Notes: a model not told the origin generated them from the sequence alone. A stretch of 64,000 nucleotides of DNA from a bacterium HR33 (GCA_002923375.1 BEIJ01000005.1:62001-126000), one strand, 5' to 3'; positions 9,627 to 20,168 are shown, counted from the stretch's first letter. Program-made: numbers and translations.

Positions 9627-10958
9627 ATGTCCTACGTAGAAATAGAGGGCAAAAGATACACCATTCCGGCGGGAGAAACACGCATCGGGAGCGACCCCGG
9701 ATGCCAAATCGTGCTTGCCGGCTCCGGGATCATGGGGGTCCATGCCATCCTCCAGGGGTTACCCGACGGTCAGGTTGCGATCAAGCGGGCAGGTTCCGAC
9801 GCCGAGATCCTGATAAACGGGGTCCGTCTGGGACCGCAACCCTCGCCCCTCCTGCATGGTGACAAGGTGCAAATCGGCGATCACGAGCTTTTGTTCGTGG
9901 ACGAGAGGCGCTCGGGGTCCACGCAGTACATTCAAGCGGTAAATCCTGCTCTTCTGGCCCAGGCGCGGGGGGCCAAGCCCTCCGCGAAACCGCGCCAGCC
10001 CACGGCGGGCACCGGGGGCAGGGTGGTTTCGCTGACCGACGGCAGGGAATACGTTATCACCGGTACCTCCATGGTGTTCGGCCGGGACGCGGGGTGTGAC
10101 GTGGTTATCACCGACCGCAACGTCTCCCGGCGACACTGCGAGATCTTGTCCACGCCCAAGGGTTATCTCCTGATAGACAGCAGTACCAACGGGACGTTCG
10201 TCAACGGCGAGCGGGTGGAGGGGCAGAAGTTACTAGCCCGGGGCGACGTGATCAGGATAGGAAACGAAGAGTTCCGTTTCTACGCGGACGTGGTAAAGGA
10301 GCCGCCGGCCGGTGAGGTGCTCGCAGCGCCTCCGGCCGCCGGGGCCGAAGAGAAAGTTCCGGAGCCGCTTGCCGAGCCGGCCCCGCCCGGACAGGGTGAG
10401 CCTTCCGGAGAACGACCCGCCCGGCCGCAGCCACCTCCCGGGGCGGAGTACCGATTGGCTCACACCCAGATGGGTATCCCGGCGCGGCCTGCCGCCAAAG
10501 ACACATCCGCCCCGGCTCCTGCGCCGCCTGCGATCAAGTCTTCCAAGGCACCGGCGGTGCTGGCCAATCTCGTGGTGCGGAGCGGAGAGCTCAAGGGACA
10601 AAGGTTACCGATTCGGGTGCCCATAGTGAACGTCGGTCGCGCCGAATACAACGACATCGTGTTGCCGGACGACAGCGTCTCTACAGTCCATGCCAAGATC
10701 CAGCGGCGGGAAGGCATTTGGGTGCTGGTGGACCTAGATTCCACCAACGGCACTTTTGTGGACGGGGAGATGGTGCAAGGCGAGGCTCCTTTGTCTCCCG
10801 GTGCCATCGTTCGATTCGGGACCGTCCAAACGATCTTCGAACCGGTGGACGACACGATCGACGCGGCCAAAGGTTCGTCCACCAAACTGATGAGCGCAAT
10901 TCGGATGCCGCCGCCGGAACCGCCTTCGTCCGGCGGTTCCGGACCTCCGGGCTCCTAA
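9627..10958 (+). CDS. Triple FHA-domain protein
   Basis: The 443-residue soluble protein carries three forkhead-associated domains joined by Pro/Ala-rich linkers. FHA2 (about 130-220) and FHA3 (about 315-410) have canonical phosphothreonine-binding elements: FGRDAGCDVVI with NVSRRHCEI and STNGTFVNG; VGRAEYNDIVL with SVSTVHAKI and STNGTFVDG. FHA1 (about 1-95) is degenerate: IGSDPGCQIVL with GVHAIL, lacking the GR and SR residues. FHA2-3 should read Ser/Thr-kinase phosphorylation. It lies 16 bases upstream of a PP2C phosphatase gene, a common pairing in bacterial Hanks-kinase signalling; no kinase gene is in the window. There is no strong Shine-Dalgarno before the ATG. Confidence 0.93.
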   Translation: MSYVEIEGKRYTIPAGETRIGSDPGCQIVLAGSGIMGVHAILQGLPDGQVAIKRAGSDAEILINGVRLGPQPSPLLHGDKVQIGDHELLFVDERRSGSTQYIQAVNPALLAQARGAKPSAKPRQPTAGTGGRVVSLTDGREYVITGTSMVFGRDAGCDVVITDRNVSRRHCEILSTPKGYLLIDSSTNGTFVNGERVEGQKLLARGDVIRIGNEEFRFYADVVKEPPAGEVLAAPPAAGAEEKVPEPLAEPAPPGQGEPSGERPARPQPPPGAEYRLAHTQMGIPARPAAKDTSAPAPAPPAIKSSKAPAVLANLVVRSGELKGQRLPIRVPIVNVGRAEYNDIVLPDDSVSTVHAKIQRREGIWVLVDLDSTNGTFVDGEMVQGEAPLSPGAIVRFGTVQTIFEPVDDTIDAAKGSSTKLMSAIRMPPPEPPSSGGSGPPGS

Positions 10959-10974
10959 ACCGCTCCAGAGTACC

Positions 10975-11763
10975 TTGCCTTCGAACGTGACCTTCACTTA
11001 CGCCGGTCGTACCGATGTCGGGGTGCTGAGATCCGGCAACGAAGACAGTTACCTGATTGTGCCGGAACAAGGCCTCTTCATCGTCGCCGACGGGATGGGG
11101 GGTCACGCCGCAGGCGAGGTGGCGAGCGAGATGGCGGTGAAGATCATCGCCCAGGAGTTGGGGCAGGTAAGGGGAGCCTCCGACAGCGAGCTGGCGGAAC
11201 GGATGCGCCGAGCAATCCAGGTGGCCAATGCGGCGATCTTCGAGCGGACCTTGAAGGAGCGGGAAAAACGGGGAATGGGAACCACGGCCACCGCCCTGGT
11301 TCTAAACGGCGCCCGGTACCTGATCGGGCAAGTGGGCGACAGCAGGGCCTACCTCATGAGAGAGGGCAGCCTGCTCCAGCTCACCAAAGACCATTCCTAC
11401 GTGCAGGAACAAGTGGACGCCGGGTATCTAACGCCGGAACAGGCCCGCACTCATCCCTACAGCAACGTGATCACCCGGTGCGTGGGAGCCAACGCCGAAG
11501 TATCGCCCGACATATACCTGGGAGCCCTCAAGACCGGCGATCTCTACCTCCTGGCCTCCGACGGCCTCACCGGGATGCTGGAGGATGAAGACTTGGGGCA
11601 GGTCCTGTCCAGCAATTTGGACCCGCAGGCCATGGTGGACACGCTCATTGCCGAAGCCAACCGCCGGGGAGGTTTGGACAACATTACCGTCATCGTGGTG
11701 CGAATCGACAGCGTGGAGACCGCCCGGGACGATCGCATTACGGCTTCCGCCGTGGGGGCCTAG
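10975..11763 (+). CDS. PP2C-family protein serine/threonine phosphatase (Stp/PrpC-like)
   Basis: This 262-residue metal-dependent phosphatase has all PP2C motifs in order: RSGNEDS (about 19-25), VADGMGGH (about 37-44), GMGTTATAL, GQVGDSRAYL, LTKDHSYVQEQV, ASDGLTGMLEDEDL and GGLDNITVIVVR. The metal-binding aspartates are present. It is soluble with no membrane segment and is the size of bacterial Stp1/PrpC. The predicted start is TTG at 10975; GTG at 10987 is an alternative. It is co-oriented with and close to the triple-FHA gene, so the two likely act in one Ser/Thr phosphorylation circuit. It converges on the HD gene 20 bases away. Confidence 0.94.
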   Translation: MPSNVTFTYAGRTDVGVLRSGNEDSYLIVPEQGLFIVADGMGGHAAGEVASEMAVKIIAQELGQVRGASDSELAERMRRAIQVANAAIFERTLKEREKRGMGTTATALVLNGARYLIGQVGDSRAYLMREGSLLQLTKDHSYVQEQVDAGYLTPEQARTHPYSNVITRCVGANAEVSPDIYLGALKTGDLYLLASDGLTGMLEDEDLGQVLSSNLDPQAMVDTLIAEANRRGGLDNITVIVVRIDSVETARDDRITASAVGA

Positions 11764-11783
11764 GGCAGGAGTTTCGCGGGGAC

Positions 11784-13046
11784 TCAGAGCAGCGGTTTTT
11801 CGGATCCCACCGCCGCCCTCATCTCTTCGGCGGTGCGCTCCGCCAGGGCCACGATCTGAGACCAGTCCACCTTGCGCTGCTCGGCTACGAAGAGCCTGAG
11901 CCTGCGGGCGCTCTGGTGCAACATCTCGGCTACGGGCTGAAGGCTCACCTGCGCCGCCTCCACTTCGCCTCCCCGAGTCATCAGGGGAAGATCCAAGGCC
12001 AGCATCTCCGGCTTGGCCGGGAAATCGAGCAGCGCCTCGCCGCGACCCAAGCCCAGTTCCGCGGCGATGCGATCTTCCACCAGAGCCGTAAGGTCCGGAT
12101 CTTCGGCGATCCAGGAACCGGCGTTCTCCGGCACTTCGGTGGCGGGGAGATCCACCGCTCGCTTGTAGAGACGGCGCCTTCTCAAGCGCTCCGCCAGGGT
12201 GGCGGAGGATAGGCGTCTCAGGGATTCCATCAGCGCCTCGTCGGTGGTACGGGCGATCCAAGCCGGATCCAACTCGCCCGCTGCTATGGCTTCCCTCACC
12301 AGGCGCTTGAACATGGCGGTGGCGCTGCGGACCGCGTGATGCCAGTACACGTTGCGGTACATCTGGTACTTGGCGAAGAGCAGAGACTCCAGCGCGCTGG
12401 CTCCCTTCTCGTGGATCCCTATGCATCGCGCTCCGTTCTTGAGGGTGACCAAGGCCAGCGAATGGAGCAACCGGTCCACGTCCACCGCACCGTACGGGAC
12501 CCCGCACATTCTGGCGTCTCGGGTAAGGTATTCGATCTTGTCCAGGTCCAGGGAGCCGGAGATGAGCCCCTGTAGCGGAGATTGGCTTCTTCCCGATATG
12601 AGCTCAGCTATGCGGCGCGCTGCGTCCGGTATGCCGCTCAGCTCCAACGCCGCTCTCAGGTCGGGATGCGCCAAGTGCTCCGCCGCCAGGGCCTCGTGGG
12701 ACGGAAGTCCCGCTTCCTCCAGCGCGTGGGAAAAAGGGTAGTGGCCGATATCGTGCAGGAGTGCCGCCAAGCGGACCAGGTTCGCCTCTTCAGCGTCGAT
12801 TCCTTCGAGCGCCCCGCGCTGCGATAGGAGGCTCAGCGCCCTCCCCGCCAGGTGGTAAGCGCCCAGGGCGTGCTCGAAGCGCGTGTGGGTGGCTCCCGGA
12901 TAGACCAGGAAAGCATGCCCCAGCTGCCGGATATAGCGGAGCCGCTGGAACGGTTCGGTGTCAACCACGGCCGCGGCGTCCGCTTCGACCCGAATGTTGC
13001 TCCATAGCGGATCGCGGATGATTTCGAACTCTTGGGACCGGCGCAT
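11784..13046 (-). CDS. HD-domain phosphohydrolase (SAMHD1/dGTPase-like)
   Basis: The 420-residue protein contains the metal-binding HD motif set: HTRFEH (54-59), HDIGH (98-102) and the downstream aspartate in SLDLDKIEYLTRDA (about 166-177). The early element FQRLRYIRQLG is typical of the SAMHD1-like branch, which hydrolyses dNTPs in characterised members. Substrate here is inferred by family only. The N-terminal half is the catalytic fold; the C-terminal 180 residues are helical and charged. It starts 21 bases after the pckA stop and is probably co-transcribed with pckA and the malic enzyme gene. Confidence 0.85.
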   Translation of the reverse strand: MRRSQEFEIIRDPLWSNIRVEADAAAVVDTEPFQRLRYIRQLGHAFLVYPGATHTRFEHALGAYHLAGRALSLLSQRGALEGIDAEEANLVRLAALLHDIGHYPFSHALEEAGLPSHEALAAEHLAHPDLRAALELSGIPDAARRIAELISGRSQSPLQGLISGSLDLDKIEYLTRDARMCGVPYGAVDVDRLLHSLALVTLKNGARCIGIHEKGASALESLLFAKYQMYRNVYWHHAVRSATAMFKRLVREAIAAGELDPAWIARTTDEALMESLRRLSSATLAERLRRRRLYKRAVDLPATEVPENAGSWIAEDPDLTALVEDRIAAELGLGRGEALLDFPAKPEMLALDLPLMTRGGEVEAAQVSLQPVAEMLHQSARRLRLFVAEQRKVDWSQIVALAERTAEEMRAAVGSEKPLL

Positions 13047-13067
13047 CTTCCTAGAGGCGCCCGCTGA

Positions 13068-14681
13068 TCAGCCGGCGGGTTCCGCCTCCCGTACCGCTTG
13101 GCTCACATGATCTCGGAATTGCACGAAGTTCTCGCGGAACATGGCGGCCAGCTTGCGGGCCTGCTGGTCGTAGCGGTCGGGATCGGACCAAGTAGAGCGA
13201 GGATCCAGCACCTCGCGAGGCACTCCCGGAACCGCCGTAGGAACGGCTATCCGGAAGACCGGATGGAGCACCGTCGGCACGCCATCGAGCGATCCGTCGA
13301 GTGCCGCCCTCACCATCGCTCGGGTATGGCTCAGGGCGATCCGGCGTCCCTCTCCGTAAGGCCCTCCGGTCCATCCGGTGTTGACCAGCCAGCAGGCGGT
13401 ACGGTGGCGGGCTATCCGCTCGCCCAACATCTCGGCGTAAACCTGCGGTCTCAGCGGCAGGAAAGGCGCGCCGAAGCAGGTGGAGAACGTGGCCTGCGGC
13501 TCCTTCACCCCCCGCTCGGTCCCCGCGACCTTGGCAGTGTAGCCGGAAAGGAAGTGGTACATCGCCTGCTCCGGTGTGAGCCGGGCGATGGGCGGAAGCA
13601 CGCCGAAAGCGTCTGCGGTAAGAAAGACGATGTTCCTGGGATGTCCCGCGTAGCCTTCCGGCACGTGATTGGGTATGAAAAAGAGGGGATACGAGGCCCG
13701 GGTGTTCTCGGTAATGGAGTCGTCGTCGAAGTCGGGCACCCGGGTGTGGGGATCGACGACCACGTTTTCCAAGATAGTGCCGAAGGTGTGGGTGGCCTTC
13801 CAGATTTCGGGTTCCCCTTCCGCTGAAAGGCGGATCACCTTGGCGTAGCATCCTCCTTCGAAATTGAAGACCCCGTCGTCGCTCCAGCCGTGTTCGTCGT
13901 CGCCTATGAGGCGGCGGGTAGAGTCCGACGACAGGGTGGTCTTTCCCGTGCCCGAGAGGCCGAAGAAGATCGCCACATCTCCCTCCGCTCCCACGTTGGC
14001 CGAGCAGTGCATCGACAGGACGCCCTGCATGGGGTAGACGTAATTGAGGAGGGTGAAGATCGACTTCTTCATTTCGCCGGCGTACTTGGTTCCTCCGATG
14101 AGGACGATTCTACGGGTCACGTGCACGGCTATAAAGGTCCCGCTTCTAGTGCCGTGGCGTGCGGGATCGGCCTGCATTTCCGGAGCATGGAGCACGATAA
14201 AGGAGGGCTCGAAGCCGGCGAGTTCCGCCTCGCCAGGACGGAGAAACATGTTCCAGACGAACAGGGCGTGCCAGGCGCTGGGAGTTACGAACCTGACTCC
14301 CAGCCGGTAATCGGGTGCCGCGCCGGCAAAGAGATCCCGCACAACGATTTCCCGGCCGGAGAGGTACTGCACTACGTCCTGGTACAGGAGATCGAAATGT
14401 TCGGGCGAGATCGGCTGGTTGACTTTTCCCCACCAGATCTGGTTTTCGGATTCGGGTTCCTTGACGATGAACTTGTCGTTGGGCGAGCGTCCGGTATGGG
14501 GCGTGGTGATAGCGTTGAACGCGCCCCCTGCCACGACCTGCCCCTCGCCCCGCCGAACCGCCATCTCGAACAGCGCGGTGGAGGACGGGTTCCAATGCAC
14601 CGCTCGCCGGGGCTTCAGTCCCGGGGCAACGGGGCGGCTCTCTTCGGAAAAAGACGGTTTGGTATCGATTTTGGTCGCCAT
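13068..14681 (-). CDS. pckA: Phosphoenolpyruvate carboxykinase (ATP)
   Basis: PEPCK converts oxaloacetate and ATP to PEP, CO2 and ADP, the entry step of gluconeogenesis. The 537-residue length fits the ATP-dependent family. Diagnostic motifs are visible: the P-loop [11 protein letters not shown] (about 245-255), the adjacent metal site segment [19 protein letters not shown] for substrate binding, and [13 protein letters not shown]. The ATG at 14681 is chosen because the family N-terminus begins just before an HWN-type segment; the upstream in-frame extension overlaps the malic enzyme gene. It lies 14 bases after that gene, so the two enzymes of the C3-C4 node are probably one operon. Confidence 0.97.
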   Translation of the reverse strand: MATKIDTKPSFSEESRPVAPGLKPRRAVHWNPSSTALFEMAVRRGEGQVVAGGAFNAITTPHTGRSPNDKFIVKEPESENQIWWGKVNQPISPEHFDLLYQDVVQYLSGREIVVRDLFAGAAPDYRLGVRFVTPSAWHALFVWNMFLRPGEAELAGFEPSFIVLHAPEMQADPARHGTRSGTFIAVHVTRRIVLIGGTKYAGEMKKSIFTLLNYVYPMQGVLSMHCSANVGAEGDVAIFFGLSGTGKTTLSSDSTRRLIGDDEHGWSDDGVFNFEGGCYAKVIRLSAEGEPEIWKATHTFGTILENVVVDPHTRVPDFDDDSITENTRASYPLFFIPNHVPEGYAGHPRNIVFLTADAFGVLPPIARLTPEQAMYHFLSGYTAKVAGTERGVKEPQATFSTCFGAPFLPLRPQVYAEMLGERIARHRTACWLVNTGWTGGPYGEGRRIALSHTRAMVRAALDGSLDGVPTVLHPVFRIAVPTAVPGVPREVLDPRSTWSDPDRYDQQARKLAAMFRENFVQFRDHVSQAVREAEPAG

Positions 14682-14695
14682 AGGATTCCAATTGC

Positions 14696-16966
14696 TCAGG
14701 CGGCGCCCGCAGCCCGCCGCGCCCGTTCCTGCGCGTCTATGGCTGCGATCACCGCGATGTTCACTATGTCGCTCACGTCCGAGTCTCTTTGCAGAACGTG
14801 AATCGGCTTGGCCATTCCCACCAGGATCGGTCCGATCGCCTGGGCGCCGCCGATTCTGGCCAGCAGTTTGTAGCAAATGTTGGCCGCGTTCAGGTCCGGG
14901 AAAATTAACACATTTGCGGGCCCGCGCAGCCGGGCGAAGGGATAACGATTCTTTAATAAAGATTCCACCACCGCCGTGTCCGCCTGCATTTCTCCGTCCA
15001 CCGCCAGATCCGGGTAGCGTTCATGGAGCAGCCGTACCGCTTGGGCCACCTTCTCCGATTCCGGATGGCGGGCGGAGCCGAAGTTGGAAAAGGAAAGTAG
15101 GGCTATCTGGGGCTCGATGCCCAGCTGTCTTACGAAGCCCGCCGCTGCCAGGGTGATGGCCGCCAGGCGCTCGGCGTCGGGGTTTATGTTCACCGTGCAG
15201 TCGGCGAAGAAATAAGTTTCGTTGGGCAGGATCATCATGTAGATGCTGCACAGCGCGTGCTCCTGGTCCGCCACCCCTACGGTTTCCAGGGCGGGCCGGA
15301 TAGTCTCGGGGTAGTACATCGCCTCGCCTGCAACCAAGGCGTCGGCGTGTCCCGCGGCCACCATCATGCATCCGAAATAGATCGGGCGGCGCACTCGCTC
15401 CCGGGCCTCACTGAGTGTAACGCCTTTTCGCTGGCGGCGCTGCCAGTATGCCTGGGCGTAATCTTCCAGGCAGGGCGAGCGCGCGGGGTCGGCCAGCTCG
15501 ATTCCCTCTAGCTCTATTCCCTCTTCTTCCGCCAAGCTGCGGATCTCTTCGGTTGTGCCGAGCAGGATGGGATGGGCGATCCCTTCGTCCGCCAGGATGC
15601 GGGCGGCGCGCAGGATTCTCAAATCTTGTCCTTCGGGGAACACGATTCTGCGGGGGTCGGAGGCTGCGCGGGTGCTCAGGGCCCGCATCACCGCCCGGAC
15701 GCGGCCGAGCCTGGCCTCCAGGGATGCCCGATACTCCAAAGCGTCGATGGTGATCCCGGCCACGTCAGACGCCACTGCAGCCCACGCCACCGCCGGGGCC
15801 ACCCACAGCAGGACCCGGGGATCGAACGGCTTGGGGATTATGTAATCGGGGCCGAATCGGAGGCGTTCCAGCCCGTAGGCGCGGGTTACCGATTCCGGCA
15901 CATCTTCCCGCGCGAGTTCAGCCAGGGCTCGGGTGGCGGCCAGTTTCATTTCCTCGTTTATGGCCCGGGCACGAACGTCCAGGGCGCCTCTGAAAATGAA
16001 GGGGAAGCCGAGGACGTTGTTCACCTGGTTGGGATAGTCGGAGCGGCCGGTGGCGATGATGGCATCGGGCCTGGCCTCCCGGGCTTCTTCCGGCATGATT
16101 TCCGGTATCGGGTTGGCGAGGGCGAAGATGATCGGCCGCGGCGCCATGCGCTTGAGCATGCGGGGTGTGAGTATGCCGCCCACCGAAAGTCCCACGAAGA
16201 CATCGGCGTCCTCCAGAGCCCGCTCCAGATCCAAGTCGGAGTCCGCCACGGCGAAGCGGGCCCGGTAGGGATCCAGGTCGCCCCGGCCCCGGTGGATCAG
16301 GCCGTCTTTGTCGAACATTACGATGTTTTCGCGCTTTACTCCCAGGCGGACGTAGTGCTCCGCGGTGGCGATTCCCGCAGCCCCCGCTCCCACGAATACG
16401 ACGCGCACTTTGTCGATATTCTTGTTTTGGAGCTCGAGCGCGTTGATCAAGGCCGCGCCGGTGATGATCGCCGTGCCGTGCTGGTCGTCGTGGAAGACGG
16501 GGATTCTCAGAAGTTCGCGAAGCTTCTCCTCGATATAAAAACAATCCGGAGCGCGGATATCTTCCAGGTTGATCCCTCCCACCGAGGGTTCCAGAAGGCG
16601 GCAGAAACGGATCACGTCTTCCGGATCTTCGGAGTCCACTTCCAGATCGAATACGTCTATGTCGGCGAAGGTCTTGAAGAGAACCGCCTTGCCTTCCATG
16701 ACCGGTTTTGCGGCGAGGGGACCGAGGTTGCCGAGTCCGAGGATCGCGGTGCCGTTGGTGACCACGGCCACGAGGTTCCCGCGGGCGGTGTAGGCGAAGG
16801 CGTCCTCGGGATTGCGGGCGATTTCCCGGCAGGGTTCCGCCACTCCGGGGGTGTAGGCCAGTGAGAGGTCGCGCTGGTCTCTAAAGGGCTTGGATGCTAC
16901 GACCTGGATCTTTCCGGGGCGGCCCGCGGAATGGTACGCGAGGGCGTCCTCGCGCCGAATAGGCAT
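14696..16966 (-). CDS. maeB: NADP-type malic enzyme with C-terminal phosphotransacetylase-like domain
   Basis: Malic enzyme decarboxylates malate to pyruvate with reduction of NAD(P). The 756-residue architecture matches the MaeB class: malic domain (about 1-160) with [23 protein letters not shown] and [13 protein letters not shown](P)-binding domain (about 165-400) with [12 protein letters not shown]; and a C-terminal phosphate acetyltransferase-like domain (about 430-756) beginning [17 protein letters not shown]. In studied MaeB proteins the last domain is regulatory rather than a working transacetylase. It is the first gene of the apparent maeB-pckA-HD unit and follows the metal permease gene by 64 bases. 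Confidence 0.95.
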   Translation of the reverse strand: MPIRREDALAYHSAGRPGKIQVVASKPFRDQRDLSLAYTPGVAEPCREIARNPEDAFAYTARGNLVAVVTNGTAILGLGNLGPLAAKPVMEGKAVLFKTFADIDVFDLEVDSEDPEDVIRFCRLLEPSVGGINLEDIRAPDCFYIEEKLRELLRIPVFHDDQHGTAIITGAALINALELQNKNIDKVRVVFVGAGAAGIATAEHYVRLGVKRENIVMFDKDGLIHRGRGDLDPYRARFAVADSDLDLERALEDADVFVGLSVGGILTPRMLKRMAPRPIIFALANPIPEIMPEEAREARPDAIIATGRSDYPNQVNNVLGFPFIFRGALDVRARAINEEMKLAATRALAELAREDVPESVTRAYGLERLRFGPDYIIPKPFDPRVLLWVAPAVAWAAVASDVAGITIDALEYRASLEARLGRVRAVMRALSTRAASDPRRIVFPEGQDLRILRAARILADEGIAHPILLGTTEEIRSLAEEEGIELEGIELADPARSPCLEDYAQAYWQRRQRKGVTLSEARERVRRPIYFGCMMVAAGHADALVAGEAMYYPETIRPALETVGVADQEHALCSIYMMILPNETYFFADCTVNINPDAERLAAITLAAAGFVRQLGIEPQIALLSFSNFGSARHPESEKVAQAVRLLHERYPDLAVDGEMQADTAVVESLLKNRYPFARLRGPANVLIFPDLNAANICYKLLARIGGAQAIGPILVGMAKPIHVLQRDSDVSDIVNIAVIAAIDAQERARRAAGAA

Positions 16967-17030
16967 ACGGTGAATCTCTGCGGTTCGGGAAAGCTAGGCT
17001 AGGGCCCCGGGTTGGGGGTGTCAAGCGCGA

Positions 17031-17867
17031 TCATGGTACGCCTCTGGCAGTGAGCCAGCGCCGCACCCCGCTCGCCAGCAGCAACACCAAACCGAACATG
17101 CAGACGATAAGCGGCCCGGTAGGCAGATCGTAGCGGAAAGACAACGTGATTCCCAGGGCCGAAGCCAGCGCCGCCGAGCCCCAGCTTATGGTGACCAAGG
17201 CCGCAGTCTTGCGGCTGAAGAGGAAAGCTATGACTGCCGGTACTACCAGAAAGGTGAAGACCAACAGCACTCCGGCGATGGGCACCGCCAGGGTGATCAC
17301 GATGCCGAAGGACAGGTAAAAGAGGAAGTCCCACCAGCGCACTTTCCATCCCCGCGCGAGGGCTTCTTCCTCCTGTAGAGAGATGGTCAAGAAGCGATCT
17401 CGCAGGAAGTAGTGGAACAGTCCGATGGCGGAGTAGGCGAGGGCCAGCTTGAGGATGTCTCCCCAGGTGACCCAGAGGATGCTTCCGACCAGGGATTCCT
17501 TGATCGTTTCCGCTCCGGCTGGTGCTTGGTCGGCCACCAGAATCGCCGCGGCGGTGGCGACCACGTAAACGATCCCGATGATCGCTTCCTGAGGTACCCG
17601 CCGCTTTCCGGGGTCGGTGCGGGTCATGGCGAAAATGAAGGCGCCGAGCGTGGTAAATGCCAGGGCGAAGACGTAGGCCGTGGGAGAGTCCGTAGCCACG
17701 TTGAAGAGCAGGGCGCTGGTTGCACCGAGGGCGGCCATCTGGGCGAGGGAAAGATCCACGAAGATGACCTCCCGGGCGATGATGTGGACGCCCAAGTACG
17801 CCAGCATGGCGTTCAGTACCAGACAGGCGACAAAGGGTGCCGCCATCAATTGGACCATGTCCGACAT
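17031..17867 (-). CDS. Metal ABC transporter permease (ZnuB/MntB-like)
   Basis: This 278-residue protein has about 8 transmembrane helices and the ABC-3 permease pattern: REVIFVDLSLAQMAALGATSA near residue 32 and VPIAGVLLVFTFLVVPA near residue 195. It would form the inner-membrane channel of a zinc- or manganese-type importer. The gene is 22 bases downstream of the metal-binding protein gene. No ATP-binding subunit gene is adjacent on either side, so the ATPase must be supplied from elsewhere. Metal identity is not determinable from the sequence. Confidence 0.9.
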   Translation of the reverse strand: MSDMVQLMAAPFVACLVLNAMLAYLGVHIIAREVIFVDLSLAQMAALGATSALLFNVATDSPTAYVFALAFTTLGAFIFAMTRTDPGKRRVPQEAIIGIVYVVATAAAILVADQAPAGAETIKESLVGSILWVTWGDILKLALAYSAIGLFHYFLRDRFLTISLQEEEALARGWKVRWWDFLFYLSFGIVITLAVPIAGVLLVFTFLVVPAVIAFLFSRKTAALVTISWGSAALASALGITLSFRYDLPTGPLIVCMFGLVLLLASGVRRWLTARGVP

Positions 17868-17889
17868 CGCTGCTTCCCCTCCGTTCCGG

Positions 17890-18933
17890 TCAGCGATCGC
17901 CTTGGGCCGCCCGGAAGGCGGCGGCCAGCTCTCGGACCCAGAGACTCACCAAGTCGATGTAGGTGTCGGTGCCCGGCGCCCCGCCCACGTTGGACGGGAC
18001 GATCACCGCCCGAGCCCCGGTGCGCTGCGCTACGGAAAGCACCTGGTTGCGGTCGTAATAGTTGGTGGAAAAGAGCACCGGGATCTTTTCCCGCCGCATG
18101 AGATCGATTACCTCGGCCACATGTCGCGGGGTGGGCGGTATCAACGGCTTGGGCTCGATGTACTCGACACAGGGGATTCCGAAAGCGCGGCTGAAGTAGT
18201 CCCACTCCTTGTGGTAGCAGACCATCTTCTTGCCGCGGAAAACTTCGCTTTCCTTGAGCCAGCCGCCGGCCCGCTCGATCAGGGGGCGTCCCTGGAAGCT
18301 CTGGGAGGTGAGAAAGTCCAAGAGTTTGCCCTGAGCTCCCAGGTCTATGATCGTCTCCAGGCCCAGCAGCCGGACCAGTTCGTCGCCCACGTAGGCGCGG
18401 ATTACCCGTTCGGTCCAGTCGCGGTAGCGGGCATCGAAGTACTCCGAATGCTCCGGAGCTACCCGCTTGAGCCCGGTCAGTATGTTGCGCCCGATGATCA
18501 CCGCGTTGACGGGATCGGTCCACAGATGCGGGTTGCCGTAGATGTGGACGTCTCCCTGGGTTCGGCTGGTGGTGGCGGGCACGTCGAGGAGCTGGATCCC
18601 GGGATAGGCGGTGACGAATCCCGGGGCGCCGCTGGCGATGTTGGGGTTGGCGGCTTTGTCCACCAGAGCCGGAACCCACAGCTCCAGGTCGAGCCCGGTG
18701 GTGACGAACAAGTCGGCGCGGCGGAGCAACAAAGCGAAACTGGGCCGCGGCTGCACGAAGTGGGGATTTTCGTCCCCTTCGGCTATGGCTACCACTTCCG
18801 CCCGGTCTCCGGCGATCTCCCGGGCGATAGCCGCGTAAGTCGTAAGCGAGGTCACCACTCGGATCGGATCGCCGCTGGGAGCGGGATCGGCTCCGAGGGG
18901 CGACAGCAGCATGAGGATCGCAAGGAGTTTCAT
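17890..18933 (-). CDS. Metal ABC transporter substrate-binding protein (ZnuA-like)
   Basis: The 347-residue exported protein is of the cluster A-I (zinc/manganese) binding type. A short signal peptide (MKLLAILMLLSPLGA) is visible. Likely metal ligands are the histidines in NPHFVQPRPS, GNPHLWTDPVN and YHKEWDYF; the fourth ligand position near FSTNYYD is not clear. The His-rich loop common in high-affinity ZnuA is absent. The ATG at 18933 has a good ribosome site and lies 2 bases after the stop of the outer-membrane gene. It should capture metal in the periplasm for the adjacent permease. Confidence 0.9.
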   Translation of the reverse strand: MKLLAILMLLSPLGADPAPSGDPIRVVTSLTTYAAIAREIAGDRAEVVAIAEGDENPHFVQPRPSFALLLRRADLFVTTGLDLELWVPALVDKAANPNIASGAPGFVTAYPGIQLLDVPATTSRTQGDVHIYGNPHLWTDPVNAVIIGRNILTGLKRVAPEHSEYFDARYRDWTERVIRAYVGDELVRLLGLETIIDLGAQGKLLDFLTSQSFQGRPLIERAGGWLKESEVFRGKKMVCYHKEWDYFSRAFGIPCVEYIEPKPLIPPTPRHVAEVIDLMRREKIPVLFSTNYYDRNQVLSVAQRTGARAVIVPSNVGGAPGTDTYIDLVSLWVRELAAAFRAAQGDR

Positions 18934-18935
18934 CG

Positions 18936-20168
18936 TCAGTAGATCTCGTGTTTGTGGGGTCCGATAGACCATACAGCCTGAATTACCCAACGATCCGGGC
19001 CATCCTTGGGACGCTGCCACTCGGCCCGGAAATAAACCCACTCGCTCTGCCACCACGTGATGTGAGGACTGATCTGCCAGTGGCGGACACCGGGAGCGAG
19101 CTCCACCAGATCGTACTGCGCTCCTACATACCACTGGCGTCCCAGTTGATACAGGGCGTTGACATAACCCCCGAGCCGGGTTTCGCTGGTTCCCGCCACT
19201 TCGCGGGTCAGGGCGTATCCCTCGCCCCGAAGAGTGAACGAGCGGTACATCGCCCGTTCCGGCGGGCGCCAGCTGAAACGGGCGTCGAATCCCACCACCC
19301 GGGTCTTGAGATCGGCGTCGGGGTTTTCGCCGTAAAGCCCGGAAGCCCCCAGTTGGAAAAAGCTCGAGCGGCTGAGCTCCCAGTGGGCGTTGAGGTGTCC
19401 CAGCCCGGAAAGGCGGTTGCCCCCGTCGAACAGCACCTCGTTGTCCGCCAGGGTGACCTGCCCCCACAGCTCGTAAGTACCTGCGGCGCCGCCCCCAAAG
19501 GGCGCTACCCAGTAGAGCCCCACCCCGTTGCCCACCAATCCTTCTTCGCCGAAGAATTCGCGCAGGACCAGGGGATATTCGCTTCCCGGTATCGCGTGGG
19601 AATGCCAGCGGTTCAGCTCGCCCATCTGCTGGCGGAAGCGGCCGACGTCCAGGCGCAGCCGCCCGGGGAGCGCGGTCCAGTAGGCGTAGGCTTCTTCCAG
19701 ATCGATTTCCCCTTCTTCCAGCGAGAGGAAGATCTTGGTGTTGGAGTAAGGATCCAGCGCGGACTGAAACGAAAACTCGAACTCCCGTACTTCCACGTTG
19801 TCCTGGACCGGGGCGTCTCGGTCGGCGTGAACTCTAACGTCTCCGGTGACGCTGATCTCCGGATTGAGCCGGTTGAGATCCCGGGAGCGCTCGACGAACT
19901 GGGGAGTCGGCGCGGCTGCCGCGGGAGCGGTGTCCCTCTGGGCGGCGGCCGCTCGGGCTGCGGCCCGGAGCGCCGCCAGCTCGTCCTCGGGCGAGGCGGT
20001 ATCCGCAGCCTGGGGAGACAGCTGCCGGACGAGCTGTTCGAGGGAATCGATCCGCGCCTTGAGCCGGGCCAGTTCCCGGGCCAGGGAGTCGCTCTGGCTC
20101 GGCGGCGCCTGGGCCTGGGCCGAAAGGGCTGCGCCAAACAACAATGCAACGATTGGTATCGCTCGCAT
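18936..20168 (-). CDS. Outer-membrane beta-barrel protein of metal-uptake locus
   Basis: The 410-residue protein has a signal peptide (MRAIPIVALLFGAALSAQAQA), then a predicted coiled-coil (LARELARLKARIDSLEQLV, about 30-50), an Ala-rich linker, and a long amphipathic beta-strand region rich in aromatic residues. It resembles porin-like proteins encoded beside zinc ABC systems, some annotated as zinc-regulated outer-membrane proteins. The start at 20168 is favoured by a GAGGTGG Shine-Dalgarno 6 bases upstream; an upstream ATG at 20192 is possible. Its tight position (2 bases) before the binding-protein gene suggests it passes metal across the outer membrane; this is inference. Confidence 0.75.
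   Translation of the reverse strand: MRAIPIVALLFGAALSAQAQAPPSQSDSLARELARLKARIDSLEQLVRQLSPQAADTASPEDELAALRAAARAAAAQRDTAPAAAAPTPQFVERSRDLNRLNPEISVTGDVRVHADRDAPVQDNVEVREFEFSFQSALDPYSNTKIFLSLEEGEIDLEEAYAYWTALPGRLRLDVGRFRQQMGELNRWHSHAIPGSEYPLVLREFFGEEGLVGNGVGLYWVAPFGGGAAGTYELWGQVTLADNEVLFDGGNRLSGLGHLNAHWELSRSSFFQLGASGLYGENPDADLKTRVVGFDARFSWRPPERAMYRSFTLRGEGYALTREVAGTSETRLGGYVNALYQLGRQWYVGAQYDLVELAPGVRHWQISPHITWWQSEWVYFRAEWQRPKDGPDRWVIQAVWSIGPHKHEIY

Noticed and set aside
15572-16864. Long plus-strand frame opposite the malic enzyme gene
   Set aside because: No domain or ribosome site; the malic enzyme is certain.
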